Assembly: GCA_033085395.1 (NCBI GenBank)
Contig: JANQBS010000110.1
Coordinates: 58,801 to 122,800 of the forward strand
DNA length: 64,000 nucleotides
Source: Xanthoparmelia taractica
Lineage: Eukaryota > Ascomycota > Lecanoromycetes > Lecanorales > Parmeliaceae
Reading direction: 5' to 3'
The notes below the pieces were generated by a model, which saw only the letters and a program-made list of their open reading frames with translations, searched no databases and was not told the origin of the DNA. Positions 1 through 11,593 of the stretch are shown piece by piece. Position numbers and translations under genes: made by a program. How positions within the stretch are numbered: the first letter of the stretch is position 1; the number at the start of each line of letters is the position of its first letter.

Positions 1-335
1 TCGTCTGTCGTAGCCTCCTCAGGTGCCTTGGTGGCTAAATCTTGTATAGCGTCGGATTCTACATGACCGTTGACGCCATCCCCTGGGGGGGGGTCTTCGC
101 CATCCACAAAGTCCTCCTCCACAACTTTGCCTTTCTTCTTCTTGTTGGATTTGTTTTTCTTTAGAGCAGCTAGTAGACCGCCTCCACCTCCAGAAGCTTC
201 ATCGAGTCCCGTATCTCGAGCAGCTTCAACCTCTTTTGCTTCTTGGGCTGCGGCAGCAATAGGATCTGGCGATTCACCAAGGTCCGCTTCCCAGTCGTCG
301 TTGCCCTTCTTGTTGCCTTTCTTCTTTGGCGCCAT
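1..335 (-). CDS. FUN12: Translation initiation factor eIF5B, N-terminal part (partial)
   Basis: The frame is open from an ATG at 333-335 to the left window edge, giving about 111 residues. It starts MAPKKKGNKKGNDDWEADLG, the highly charged opening I know from fungal eIF5B, and continues with Lys-rich and Asp/Glu-rich low-complexity sequence. eIF5B is the GTPase that joins the 60S subunit to the 40S initiation complex in the cytoplasm. The GTPase and beta-barrel domains lie beyond the window, so only the disordered N-terminal extension is seen here. No intron is visible in this part. Identity rests on the opening motif and the polybasic composition. Confidence 0.85.
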   Translation of the reverse strand, partial: MAPKKKGNKKGNDDWEADLGESPDPIAAAAQEAKEVEAARDTGLDEASGGGGGLLAALKKNKSNKKKKGKVVEEDFVDGEDPPPGDGVNGHVESDAIQDLATKAPEEATTD

Positions 336-796
336 TTGTGCGGAGAAAATCTGTCTGATGAGAAGAGCTTAATATGGTGCTCTGAATAGATTTAGACTCT
401 GTAAAAGGTGTTGAATAACATTTGTTGAAGGTTGGTCAAGAGAGCGGCAAGTGTGGCTTCATGCTCTTGATACTCGCTAGTGCGGGATGCGGAGTCGGAA
501 ATGGCGGTGTTATGATAAAATCCACCACCGCCGAAACCACTTACTCTTGGACCTGTATAGGCTATATTCATGTACAAAAATGGGTCAGGCTATTTTCCGA
601 TTGATTTACTAGACTTATGAATGCAAACGGAGCAAATGCTCACTCGGGACGTGGGAAGCTTGGTCCAGCAGGAAGACCAGCTTTGTTGAGATGATTCATA
701 TTGCAATATCTTTAGATCTATGAGTGGTTGGATTCTAAGAAGCTGGGTATCCGAATAGGAATTAGAAGCTATGGAAGCGAAGAAAGCCCGTATCGC
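336..796. other. Intergenic: eIF5B promoter/5'UTR and 3' end of the Yip1-domain gene
   Basis: These 461 bases lie between the eIF5B start and the stop of the next minus-strand gene. Short open frames occur on both strands but have no recognisable motif or coding character. I see no RNA gene or repeat. The stretch presumably carries the promoter of eIF5B. Confidence 0.6.
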
Positions 797-1825
797 TCAA
801 AATCCTAGCAGAGACATTGTGGCGTTTGTGACCGCATCTCCCTCATCACTCGGTTTAGTATTCTTCAAGGCGGGACTGCCATGCCTGTCACGATGCATCA
901 GTACACAGTCTCACGCAATTGGAAGAGATACTTACGCGAAGAATGTAATCTTGATCGCAATAGCTAACCCCGCATGCAGCACCACCACCGCAATGACCAG
1001 AATCCTACTGATCTTCGCGTCCGTGACACTAACCACCGGCCACAGATTCCTGACCAGAAACACAACGCTCACCACAAATCCTACGGCCGTGAAGACATAG
1101 TTCAATGCCGAAATCGGACTCCAGCTGATTATGGCCACTGGTATCCATATCACATTCGCATACCCATATAACGCCCAGCATTCGACCAGTGTTGCTGATT
1201 CGGCTCCGAACCAGCGCAGTAAGGCCCATAGTCCGACCGGGACGAAGCCCGTGTAGCCATAAATTAGACCTGCAGCGCCACTTAACAGGGCAAAATTGTA
1301 TTCGAAATGAATATCATGGTTCCGGCTCAGGTATTGACTGATGGTCGCTGCGATGAAAAGTATGAAGACAAGGGTCGTAGCGATCCAGAAGGGGCCATAG
1401 AGATCAGGGTTTCCATCCAGAATATCCAGGAATGGGGCACGCGGGTATAGCGAAGAGGAACATCGGCGAAGAACTTCTGATGTGTCGACATCAAAGAATT
1501 GGGCGTAGAACGAGAGGGTCCAGAGGAACCGCTTGGATGGTGTCTGGTTTTGGGTGCTGCCGAAGGGAGTGGATGTATCTGGGGGGATCTTGGAGCGCGG
1601 ATTCGATGGGTCGTTGAAGTCTAGTAAGCTTCAATTAGCGATGGAAGGTTCGAAAAAGTCCTGCGAGCATACTGGAAGAGTGAAATTCAAGGTCGTCTTG
1701 TTGGAGGTCTGTATGACCTAGATCGCCCTAGGATAAGTTAGTATCCATGGCTTGAAGCTCAAATTGGACGGCTGGCTTACCCCTTCGTCGACGTCTACGA
1801 CGACATCGTAGCCTCTATTTGCCAT
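797..1825 (-). CDS. Yip1-domain Golgi membrane protein (YIPF1/2, Yip4/5-like)
   Basis: Hand-built model: exons 1781-1825, 1673-1727, 936-1620 and 797-884, 290 aa. All junctions are GT..AG and the phases agree. The N-terminus reads MANRGYDVVVDVDEG and then GDLGHTDLQQDDLEFHSS, a signature I associate with fungal Yip1-domain proteins. The C-terminal half (about residues 115-265) has several hydrophobic segments and the motif WALYGYANVIWIPVAI. Family members sit in Golgi/ER membranes and help Rab GTPases in vesicle traffic. The last intron is supported by a GTAAGT donor and a TACTGAT branch site, and it replaces an otherwise in-frame TAA with a hydrophilic tail ending SLLGF. Which Yip paralogue this is remains uncertain. 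Confidence 0.85.
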
Positions 1826-2155
1826 CCTACGATGTAGCAACCTTTATCTCCCTCTGGTTGGTGCGTTTTGAATGATTGAGCTTAGGATCGACTGGCACAC
1901 GTGTCGCCAAGCACCAAATGCAGAAATGGCAACTTAGCCGGCGCTGAACGAAGACTCGACGCCGACAGCCTTGATTAAAGCGGTTCATGTTAAAGGTTAC
2001 TCTAATCTTTGTTACATTCAATCAAGCTCCCAGATCCCACCTCAGTCTCCGTTTAATTGTTCGCACCAAGCGGAATATGCAAAAATATGAAAACCCATAG
2101 CTTTTGTAATCTATGTAAGGTACAGAATTCTTATGTGATAGCCTGTTGAGATGTT
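1826..2155. other. Intergenic, 330 bases
   Basis: This is the upstream region of the Yip1-domain gene and the 3' flank of the TBC gene. No convincing coding frame, RNA gene or repeat is seen. Confidence 0.6.
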
Positions 2156-3521
2156 TCAACGAAAGAGTCCTCTGAAGACTTCCAATATTTTCTTTGGACC
2201 AGAACTAGGAATTCCCTCCAGTCCTACTCTTCTACCGAGCCAGATTGAAAGAATACCGACCAAGAATGCAAAGCCAATCCGAGTAGCAGGACGTCTGTAT
2301 TTCCAGATAGTGGCCATTGCTCGTTTCTGCATCTCTACTCTCCGTAACTGCAATGCCTGAAGTTCGAACAATTCTTCGCCATCCTTGAGGGTTTGGTGCC
2401 TGACAGATTGCCTCGTGGTTTTTAAGACGCTGTAAACTGAGATCTTCGCCCAAGCTCTTGAGGGCAGACCTTCTGGAGGATGTTCATCAAAGAGTGCCAT
2501 TGTCCTGGATATCAAAGCTTCCAGATTCAAAGGCTTGGGTAGCTTGGACAGGACAGAATGAAGCATTTCGGGTTCATCTGCAGGGATGTCGAACAGTTCA
2601 TCGCGGCGGGAAAGTATGATAACGGCAAAGAAGTAGATGGAGACCACCGCTGGCTGCGCGATGAGAACGTCAAATAGGCGAGCTATGTCACCATACTCCT
2701 GAATGTCGTGAGCGTACAATGTGAGTGTAGCCGCCAAGGCGAAAAACGGTTGCGTCTGTGACAAATGGAGGCAGAGCTTCCGGTCTACCGCGTAGAGGAT
2801 GGACGGCAGTAGCTTTAGGTGTGCAATGGATGCCGAGAGCGAAGGCAGCATGAAATCACGGATACGTAAGAGTGAGATATGGGCGACAGCTTTGGGTGCA
2901 TGATCGACACCCAGAACAAGTAGAAAGACTTGAACAATATCGTGGAACCCTTGAAAATAGGAGAGCATCGGGTGCTCCCTCAAGACTTGGGTTATCACAG
3001 AGGAAAGCTCTCCTTTCCGTCGATCCAGCTGCCTTTCTGATTCGTCTAGATCCACGTTAGCACCGAGCTATCTTAGGGGCTCTAAGCAGGCCTACTTTTA
3101 GGGTAGTAGATGAAAGACCGGTTCACGTCAATTTTGACTTGATCTTCATCTTTATGACGCGGCAGATCCCTCCACGAGCGAGCAGAGCCGCTGAGCTCGG
3201 ACTCGTCGCTTCTGTAGCCAAGCAACAGCGGCCCTCAGTAGCGGTCAGTGTCGAAAAATAGGGACATTTCAGCTCTACCAAAGACTTACAGGCTACCTTT
3301 CGTACCTCGTCGTTGATCAAGCCACCGGTAGAAGTTGCAAGTCCGATCAGAAGATCTAGATTGGGAGGGTCCCCGCAAGCGGCTAGTATGCGGTCGACCT
3401 CATGTGACAGCTTTGTCTTTTCATGATCCCTGTCCTGGAATTCCTTGGGAATACCAAGAGAGGAGGTACTGCTGTCAAAATGTTCTGACAGCTCACGCTT
3501 GTCCTCATTCCGCATCTCCAT
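2156..3521 (-). CDS. gyp10: TBC-domain Rab GTPase-activating protein (Gyp10/TBC1D20-like)
   Basis: Exons 3290-3521, 3096-3233 and 2156-3045, 419 aa. The TBC core is clear: WPLLLGYRS opens it, KIDVNRSFIYYP carries the arginine finger (IxxDxxR type), and MLSYFQGFHDI carries the glutamine finger (YxQG). Both catalytic fingers are intact, so GAP activity is expected. Near the C-terminus is a hydrophobic segment (GFAFLVGILSIWLG) followed by basic residues, consistent with a membrane anchor, as in TBC1D20, which acts on Rab1/Ypt1 at the ER-Golgi interface. The first 60 residues are charged and poorly conserved; the ATG at 3521 is the first good in-frame start. It is divergent from the gene starting at 4398. 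Confidence 0.88.
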
Positions 3522-4397
3522 TGCATACGTTTGATGATGTAGTCGACCCTGAAGGCCTATGAGAGGTGTAGATGATCATGGTTTGCAAGGAATGTATCCT
3601 GATGTAGAAGCAAGGATTGATAGGTCGATATTCCTGAGATAGAGTCGCTACTTCATTTTAGCTCCATCGCGGATGATGGGCGCTGTAGGGCCCCCTAGAA
3701 GGCTTAGAATTAGGGCAAAGACGCCGGGTAGTCCAGACGAAGGGTAAGCAACCGACAGGCCTACAAGCGCCAGCCTTGGGGCTCAGACTAAGGTAAGTAC
3801 GGTCAGCAGCAGCAGTAGTAGCAGCAGCAGCAGCACAATGACCTTTACATATTCTCCTATTAGAACATCCAGAGGCTACCTGCATTCGAGCACAACCTTC
3901 ATTGATTCGACCCTCACAATCGCTCCTTCCTCTACTGGACATTTTCTACTGGAGTGGTACTACCCTTGAGTCTTTGGGTGCAAACCCCACGAACAGCTCA
4001 CCGTCGACTTGCAGTTGAATTATCGCATCCGCTCAGCCGGAATCTCTAGCTTCTTCTTTTTTAGGTTGCACCAATGTTGCTGGCCTCACAACTATCTACG
4101 CTCACCAAGTCGAGATAGCTCTTCCTTTTCTCTCTTCCGCATGAGGGGCTCCAAGCCCCTTGAAAAGTGCTTCTAGGCTTCGCGGAACAGATCAGACATA
4201 TTTGAAAGGGGTTGGTCCTCTTTCTCCCTCTTCTTAGGACGCCCTTATCTCCCCGCGTTGCCCATTTTCCTGGCAACTAGTCATCCTTTCCTTTGGCTCA
4301 AAGGGGCTGCAAACCTACCATAGCCCTCTCTTATAATTTCTCGAAAGCCTAAGAACAATTTTTTAAAAGGTGGATCGTTGTTGAAGCCTTTCCTAAA
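3522..4397. other. Divergent intergenic region, 876 bases
   Basis: This is the shared upstream region of the TBC gene (minus) and the CPSF-A-family gene (plus). It contains an imperfect CAG/TAG trinucleotide tract at 3804-3835. Open frames here look random. No RNA gene is recognised. Confidence 0.55.
3804..3835. repeat. Imperfect CAG microsatellite
   Basis: About ten CAG units with two TAG interruptions lie in the divergent promoter region. They are not in any gene I can support. Confidence 0.8.
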
Positions 4398-7300
4398 ATG
4401 TCAGTCCAAACAACCGTCCTTGAGAATGGAAGATGGGTTACCAGAAACGTGGACCCCTACCGTGTAAGAGCCCAAAACACGGGAACACCACGCAGAAAAA
4501 GGAGTCAGCCGTCAATCAATCTCCCAGAGACGCCATCCTTAGGAATCCTCACCAGGACTCTGGTCAGAAGTTCGGTCATCAATCGTATCATCCCTGCAAG
4601 AATTCGGCACAGGACGAAGAACGATGTGCTTTTCGTATCCGCAGAGTCAGTCACAATTAAAGAAGCCAAAGAAGACTACACTCTAACCGAAATAATGACC
4701 AAGAGTGACTTCGACTCAACAATCAAGTCCGCTAGGATAATCGGAGAGCGAAGGAAGCTGACAAAGCACGACTACAGCGATAGATTGCTCCATAAAATCC
4801 ATGGTTGGGATGACTTCCATAGTGACGAGGATGATAGTGTCGCCGACGAAGGAGACCTGCTGCATCCTGATGCCCAAAACCGACGAGGGCTTGCACCTCA
4901 TATCCTCGTTCTGGCTCTGGAGTCGAACAGGCTTGTATTCTTGTGTGCAGTCAGTGGAAGGTCGGAGCGACCTGAACTTTTGTCCAGTCACAAGGCATTA
5001 CCAGCTCCGACCTCGCCTTTACAAAGCTTTGGCGAGCTAATCGCTGTTGATCCCAAGTGCGTTGTAAGCCAGATACGCTGGACACGATAATGACTGACAC
5101 CTCTAGGTCCCGTGCAATGGCTGTTACTGCTCATGAAGGGAGGGCTTACATATATGTGTTGAAGTCAATGGATGAGATGAGAGTAGACTTCAAAGACAAC
5201 TCAGGGCTTGAGCCGATCAAGGAAGTGGGTGTTCGCACATCCTACTCCGTGCAAACTTCTCGGCTGATGATCATTTTATTGTAGGAAAAGCTTATCTTGC
5301 TTGACGGAGGCATTCTGAAGATGGAGTTCCTCCATCCACCGGAAGGCGAGCCAAATCGGGTTATCCTACTCTTTGTCGTGGCAAGGAATAGTCAATCTCG
5401 ATTGATTTGGTACGATTGGAATGGAGATATGCCTTTGCACCAGGCTCAGTTGAAGCCGAACAAGATTCCTTTGCATCCAGACGAACAACTGCCCTTGCTT
5501 CTGATACCTCTTATGAAAAATTCTGCATCTATCTTGGTCAGTGAAAAACGCATAGTCTTGATCAAAGATATTCTGACTGGGGCTTTCCATCGTTATCCTC
5601 AACGCCTCGCCTTTGAGCCGGAGCCTCAAGAACCTGGCGCTTCTCAGAGGCGGCCAATTTGGGTCCAATGGGCAAGGCCAATGAGGTCCAAAACTATGAG
5701 GCCTAACGAAGAACATATATTTTTATGCCGGGAGGACGGGATTGTGCAGTATTTGGTGATCAATCATGGTATCAAACAGATGATCGACAGCAATCACACT
5801 ATTGGCAGACTCGGGGTCAACATCAACACATCATTTGCGACTGTAGATCTTGGTCCATGTACAGACGATTTGCTGGTCGCGGGCGGCGACGAAAGTGATG
5901 GAGGTCTCTGGGACTTTCCACTTCGTCAGGGAAGTCCCAATCAGCGAGGCACTATACCAAATTGGACACCAATCAGCGATTTCGCCGTTGCTAATGTTCC
6001 GATCGACCGGCAGAATGCGGGGACTGCAGCTGTAGCAAACAATGCATCAAAGTGGCAACAACGGCTGTTCGCATGCTCGGGCAGAGGACAACACGGCTCG
6101 ATCTCGGAGGTACGCTACGGTGTGAAAGCGCCGAAGAAAATCTGCACAGTGGATCTTCACGATGACTTGAAGAATGGGGCGTTGGGAATATGGGCTTTGC
6201 ACGGGTCCTACGGAAACGTAGGCGAGCAAGTTACGCAGACCGAAAATCTGAAAGATGTCACATATATTATCTTGTCTCACCCATTACGGACTTATCTTCT
6301 GCAGTTGTCGCTTGAGCAAGACGCGAGCCGAGGCAACGACGATGTAGGTCTATTGGAGGCTAATGTTACACTCGTTGACGACGATGTCGGTCTAGACTTC
6401 TCCTCTAAGACAATTGCTGCAGGACGCACAGCCCAAGGCCTCACTATCCAAATTACAGAAACCTCTCTGAGGGCCACATCATTGCCTGTACCCCTTTTGC
6501 AAGCCGACAATGCCATTACGGAGGAGGATACCGAGGATAGCGAGCCCGATAGAAATCGACTTGACCACGAAGGATCTCAGCCAAGATACATGTATCCCTT
6601 TACGGACTCGCGCATTCTGGCGGCGTGCATACACACGACTGAGAACAAAACCATTATTGTCTTGGCTGCCCCAGAGGATGGACATTTCTATCTAGAATTT
6701 GGTACCTTTGTCACCGAATATCAGCCTTTGGATCAAAGAATACCGCTTCGTACACAGCCATGCTGCCTCTCTTTGCTGGCGATCGAAGATGAAATACTCA
6801 TCCTAGTCGGTACTCTTGCTGGAGAGCTGGAAGTATACCTACCGGGCGATGTTGTTTATGGGCGCGTGAAGACAGCCACTGCCATTCATCATACCTTTGC
6901 CGGTCCATTCGGCATATGTGATAGTATCGCTACAATTGCAAGAACCAGAACAAGGGGATTGCAAGCGCTCCTTGTCTGTGGCCTCCGGGATGGCACTGTA
7001 GAAGTAATTGAAGTGAGCCAGGGAGCAGCCACATGTGAGTTTACCGCTCCCCTAGAATTTTACCGAAGATGACCATGCTGACAAAGACGACAGACCAGCT
7101 AACTCTCCGCGAAAAGATGGCTTTTGGCCACACTACTGTGACTGTTCTCAAGGACACAACGACCGACAGAGTCATCATTTCTTGCGAGAACACTACATGC
7201 ACCCTAGAATATCCGCCAAATGTTGATAAAGCACCCGCCACAGTGCTCAACGTGTGGATAACAGACCCAAGCACGCCGTCACTTCAGCAAGGTAAAATAT

Positions 7301-8832
7301 CTGCGATCACACAAGTTGTGGATTCATGGTTGCCGGGAGGAGACCCCGGATTCACCGCTGGATCATTCCTCTGCATCGATGAAGATCGTATGGAGACCAT
7401 CTCAATCGATACGCAGCCAAATATGGTTCCTCGCCGGCTCGCGCTCGGTGGAAGTCCTGTTAGAGTAATATATTCGAAACGTCTGGACAAGCTAATTGTT
7501 CTACACAACAGATTCGAAATCCTCAGGGCTGCTAGAAAAGCCGAAGGGCGACCTAACGTCCCAGGCAAGCGTGGTTTGCGTCCTATGATCTCGTTCCTGG
7601 ACCCGAGCGTTGACCCAGTTACTGGGCTTGATCCGGATGCGGTGAACATTGACAATGGAGAAACTCCCGACGGCATCCAAGCACTGATGTCAGCAGAGTG
7701 CAAACCAGAGGAGAAGTTCCTCGGTATGACCGAGTGGCTCCCTAAAGTTGGCGGCAACGAATACCATATGTTGGTCATCAACACCAAGTTGACCCGGGCA
7801 CGCAAGCCAGTTGGGCGGTTACTATTCTTCGCAATCACCAAGGCAAAAGGCAATCAGCCTCCGAAACTAACCATAAAGAAAAGGATTGATACTGATGAAC
7901 CCGTGTATTCTGTGGCTACGTACCCCGACATGTCGCTCGTCTACTGCTGCGGAAACGATCTATACATGCAGACTCTTGGCGTGGTCGAGCCACCTCGGGT
8001 CGTTTGGCAAAAGCCAATCAAAATTGCAATGCGGTCACCAGGAAGGCACATAACAGTGAAAGAGCCGTACATATACGTCTCCAGTAGTCGCGAATCATTG
8101 TCAGTATACCGGTACGATACCGATCGGCTCGTCTACCAGTTCGGGGATCAGAACGCTCGATGTGGTCTACATCATCTCCAACTAGCATCCCAGTCCCTTA
8201 TCCTAGCTTCGGACATGGGAGGTACGGTCGTAGGACTTTGGCAGCCTCCCGAGCGAAGGCTCGATAACGCAATGGTTACAGTGTTTGAAGCCGGGTTACG
8301 AGGATCAATCACCCGTCTCCGACGCATATCTCGCCCGGTCTGGTCTCGGGATGGTCACGAGTTGTACGGCACCAACCTCGACAAGCTTTACAACCCGTCA
8401 GGGCTCGAGGATGAGACCATACTCGGCTCCTCCGCAGATGGGAGCCTGACCCAAATGTCCATCCTGTCAGGCAGTCAATGGCGCCTCCTCCGCTTCATTC
8501 AGAACATGGCCGAGCGAAACCCTCTCATCTGCCCGTTCCATCCGGGCAATCCCCATAAAAGGCAACTCGAGCCTTCGGCTGCCCGACCACATTATATGCA
8601 TATCAACGGGGACATTCTCGAGCGGGTCCTCGAGCGAGGGGGGGAAAGCTTGTTGAGTGACATGCTGGATGTGGAACCGGACCTTGAGCGCCATACGGAC
8701 TTTGGGTCGAAGGAAGATAGGAGGGAGAGGTTTGAGGAGTTGGCGAAGGATGTATTGATGGAGGGGGAAGGTGGCGGGGTACTGGAAAGGGTGGTGCTGT
8801 GGCTTAGGTACCTCTTGCGGAATGCGCTTTAG
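4398..8832 (+). CDS. MMS1_N / CPSF A-subunit beta-propeller protein
   Basis: Exons 4398-5056, 5107-5224, 5285-7034 and 7094-8832, 1421 aa. The third intron is supported by a GTGAGT donor and a CATGCTGAC branch site. Domain reading: an MMS1_N-type propeller region over about residues 80-580 (ILKMEF, LRDGTVEV) and a C-terminal CPSF-A-like part. This is the architecture shared by CFT1/CPSF160, RSE1/SF3b130, DDB1 and Mms1. From its size and from DPKSRAMAVTAHEGRAYI and YPDMSLVYCCGNDLYMQ I place it in the fourth group, fungal MMS1_N-domain proteins, often called thermotolerance proteins. It probably acts as a scaffold; whether it serves a Rtt101/Cul4-type ubiquitin ligase cannot be told from sequence. 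No frameshift is seen. Confidence 0.8.
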
Positions 8833-9116
8833 ATGTATTTATTCATGATGAATGACGAGGGGTGTTTGGGGATGATTAGCAACGAGATATGAAATTGACG
8901 GGTATGAAATGCTGAATTCTGCACTTGCAAGTGCACAACAAGTTTGATTGGTGTGATTATAAACGAGGCACAAGCGATAAGCCAGATCAACCTTGCACTT
9001 TGAAGTTAGCAGCTCTGAATTCACCTATGCTATCTCAATCTCTCCTATCACTACCACAACCACAACAATCCCTGCACTCCTCCCCAACCCACGCCACGCT
9101 CCACCCACAGAATCCT

Positions 9117-10029
9117 CTACTTCAGCTTCTTCTTAGGCCTCAACTGATTAGTGTGCCCGCACTTCTTCTTGCGACCTACATACATACACACGTCATTCAG
9201 TCAGTCAATTTCGATATTGGGGAACGTCGTGGTGCTAAAAAGAAGGGGGGGGAAAAGCGTACAGTTTGTTGCTCGTGGGGGGAGACGGGCGTAGCCTGGG
9301 ATTTCGATGTGGTTAGCTTTTTTTCTTTCTTCCCTGCTTTGAAGTTGGTTAAAGGGGGAGGAAGGATGGATTGGATGGATGGGGAGAAATAGATGAGGGA
9401 GGGAGGGGGAGGGAGGGGGGAGAAGAGGGCGTACATTTCCGGCAAACCATCTTGTCGCAGTTGTATTTTGACGCCAGGGCCTTGAGGGAGGGTTCGATGA
9501 TGCCACCGCGGAGACGGAGGACGAGGTGGAGGGTTGATTCCTGTTTCATGCAAATATCATCAGCTTTTCGTTTCTCGAAATCCAAGTTTCCGCTCCCAGT
9601 CAGTCTACTGCTTCCGTCTCTCCCACAATTTCATCTCGTTTCTTTCTCTACCAACTTATCTGTCTCCTGCAAAAAAAAGCCTGGTAGAAGCTAGCTAGCT
9701 GCCTTACCTTTTGGATGTTGTAATCGGACAGCGTACGCCCGTCCTCCAACTGCTTGCCGGCGAAGATCAAACGCTGCTGGTCCGGCGGGATACCTTCCTT
9801 ATCTTGAATTTTGGCCTTGACATTATCGATGGTATCGGAGGATTCGACTTCGAGGGTGATGGTTTTACCCGTGAGGGTCTTTACGAAGCTGGAGGATGGT
9901 TTAGGTCTCTGTGGGCGGAGGGAATGTTGTGGGTGGGGATGGAGAAGGGGCTTACATCTGCACTGTGGGTGAGATGAGAGGTTAGTACATGGAATGGCAT
10001 TGATAGGACGATGATGATGATGGCTTACT
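9117..10029 (-). CDS. RPL40: Ubiquitin-60S ribosomal protein L40 fusion
   Basis: Six coding exons: 10029 (one base), 9956-9962 (seven bases), 9708-9888, 9435-9540, 9263-9295 and 9117-9175. They sum to 387 bases, 128 aa, the exact usual length. Residues 1-76 are ubiquitin (MQIF..., KTLTGKTITLEV, KEGIPPDQQRLIFAGKQLED, ...STLHLVLRLRGG); 77-128 are eL40 with IIEPSLKALASKYNCDKMVC and CGHTNQLRPKKKLK, all four zinc cysteines present. The fusion is cleaved after GG to give free ubiquitin and a 60S subunit protein. The start codon is split A|TG by an intron and the following exon is only TGCAGAT. Exon 3 ends exactly after ubiquitin K63. Phases are consistent across all five introns. Confidence 0.95.
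9956..9962 (-). other. 7-base coding microexon of ubiquitin-L40
   Basis: The exon is TGCAGAT on the minus strand. It is preceded by CCCACAG and followed by GTAAGC. It completes ATG (its A is at 10029, before a 66-base intron 9963-10028), encodes Gln and gives the first two bases of Ile. The downstream intron is 67 bases (9889-9955). No other joining gives the invariant MQIFVKT start. Confidence 0.88.
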
Positions 10030-10614
10030 GGTTGCGGTCTTCGATCTTGCTATGCGTAGGTGCAGTGTATGGTCGAGGGAGTTTCGTTTTGTTCGTGGGG
10101 CGAAGTTGCGGCTCTGCCAGCCGAGGCTTGGCGCTTCTTTGATTTGGGCATGACCGAATCGGACGTCCTGTAGGTAATTCTTCAAGCAAGAGGATAGAAA
10201 GCGAATCCAGGATAGATGACAATATGCAGCAGTGTGAGGTTTATCTAATCATTTGTCCCTTTCTTCGACTACGACTATTCCAAGTGATTGCTCTCTAATG
10301 CGGAACTTGTTGAAGCTCGGACCGAACCTTTCCTGAAGAAAGGGGCATCGACCGTAATGAGTGCACTTTGATTAAGCTTCCATGATCCAAAGCTTCAGGA
10401 TAGTCCGTTCACATGATTTTAGGACCTCTCAGACTTAGACCATAGAAAACACGATCTTGGGTTCCACTCCCGCATACGGACAGGCTTATCATATCGACCA
10501 AGTCACGCAGTAGCATTGCTGATCATTGGTAGACTATGTGGGAATCTCAAAGTATTCCTCAAGTCCTGGTGTATATACTTCGTGAGGGCTTGATGCGAAG
10601 CTATGCAGCAAACA
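10030..10614. other. Intergenic / ubiquitin-L40 promoter, 585 bases
   Basis: This is the upstream region of ubiquitin-L40, including its 5'UTR and the 3' flank of the hydrolase pseudogene. No gene is recognised. Confidence 0.55.
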
Positions 10615-11210
10615 TCACTGAATCGTCTTGATCCATTTCTCAAGCACATCGATGATCTCCAAATTGTTTTTCTCCAGAAAATGTAAGTGCCTGTTCCCGT
10701 ATATTCCCTCATCCGCGAGCTTCAGATGCTTGACGTTCACACCTGCCTGCCTAAGAAACCACACGATAAACTCATCGTAAGAAGCATTGGAGCATGGTTC
10801 GCCCGTTTCTAATAACAAGGGTATCCTCGAGAGATTTTTGAGTCTCTGCGCAGGCTCCTCCTACAGGGTACAGGTTCTGCCATTGGGGGCAGCCTGTTCG
10901 TGCGTTTGCAACGGTGTCTCAGAATCATTTATCGGATCGACAGGTGGATCATAGCTTATTGGGATATCCGTAATACCGTAGAGCTTGACCGTGCCGTCTT
11001 TGACAAAATTGCTCTGGAAGGGCGATCCGCTGGGTCCAATTGCGACAATGGCTTTGACAAGCTCAGGTCGCGCATCAGCCCACAGCCAACCATGGATGCC
11101 GCCTTGGGAATGGGTTACCAAGATGGCGGATCCTATACGATCCAGCAGGTTAGCTCCAGGTTAGCTCCAGCGGCCTGCATGAGGGTTTGTTCCACGCCAT
11201 AGTCCTTAAG
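10615..11210 (-). pseudogene. Alpha/beta-hydrolase pseudogene (C-terminal half)
   Basis: The minus strand encodes a recognisable alpha/beta-hydrolase C-terminal half: nucleophile elbow VTHSQGG, then WADARPELVKAIVAIGPSG, YGITDIPISYDPP, and near the end FLRQAGVNVKHLKLADEGIYGN with the catalytic-His region altered (GNRHLHF). Two lesions break it. An in-frame TAG at 10861-10863 splits the frame where relatives would have a sense codon. An 11-base tandem duplication (11147-11157 and 11158-11168) shifts the frame just before the elbow. Upstream to about 11,500 only faint similarity remains and the N-terminal half (oxyanion-hole region) is not readable. The copy is very likely dead. Confidence 0.8.
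11147..11168. repeat. 11-base tandem duplication in the hydrolase pseudogene
   Basis: AGGTTAGCTCC occurs twice in direct succession. It causes a frameshift in the minus-strand hydrolase remnant. With one copy removed the reading frame into the GxSxG-type motif would be continuous. Confidence 0.85.
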
Positions 11211-11593
11211 GGAGGGGGGCAAATAGACGGCGTGTCATCTGAGGAAGCCGACCAGGAGTCTGAGCCATAAAGACCATTGCACGTGCGTTGAGTCGAAATA
11301 CGATTATACTCTCCGCAGCAAACGTCACGCAAAGGGTTTTCTCGTCTGTTGGCACCATAAACTTCCTGCAGCAACCCATTTGGAGTAGAAACACTTCGGA
11401 GACTTCGAACAGTGTTTCGAGACGATTTCACACGTTGGAGAAAGCCTGCGGCGTTAGACTACTTTGCTCATACACGTCGGTAGAATGGCTGTGCCGTCCG
11501 AAGGTAAATTGAGCCGTCTTGAACTGATATTCATTGCGCTCACGGCCACCTTCACGGTTGATCAAGCGCTTTTTGCGTTTGTGCTCTCCATGG

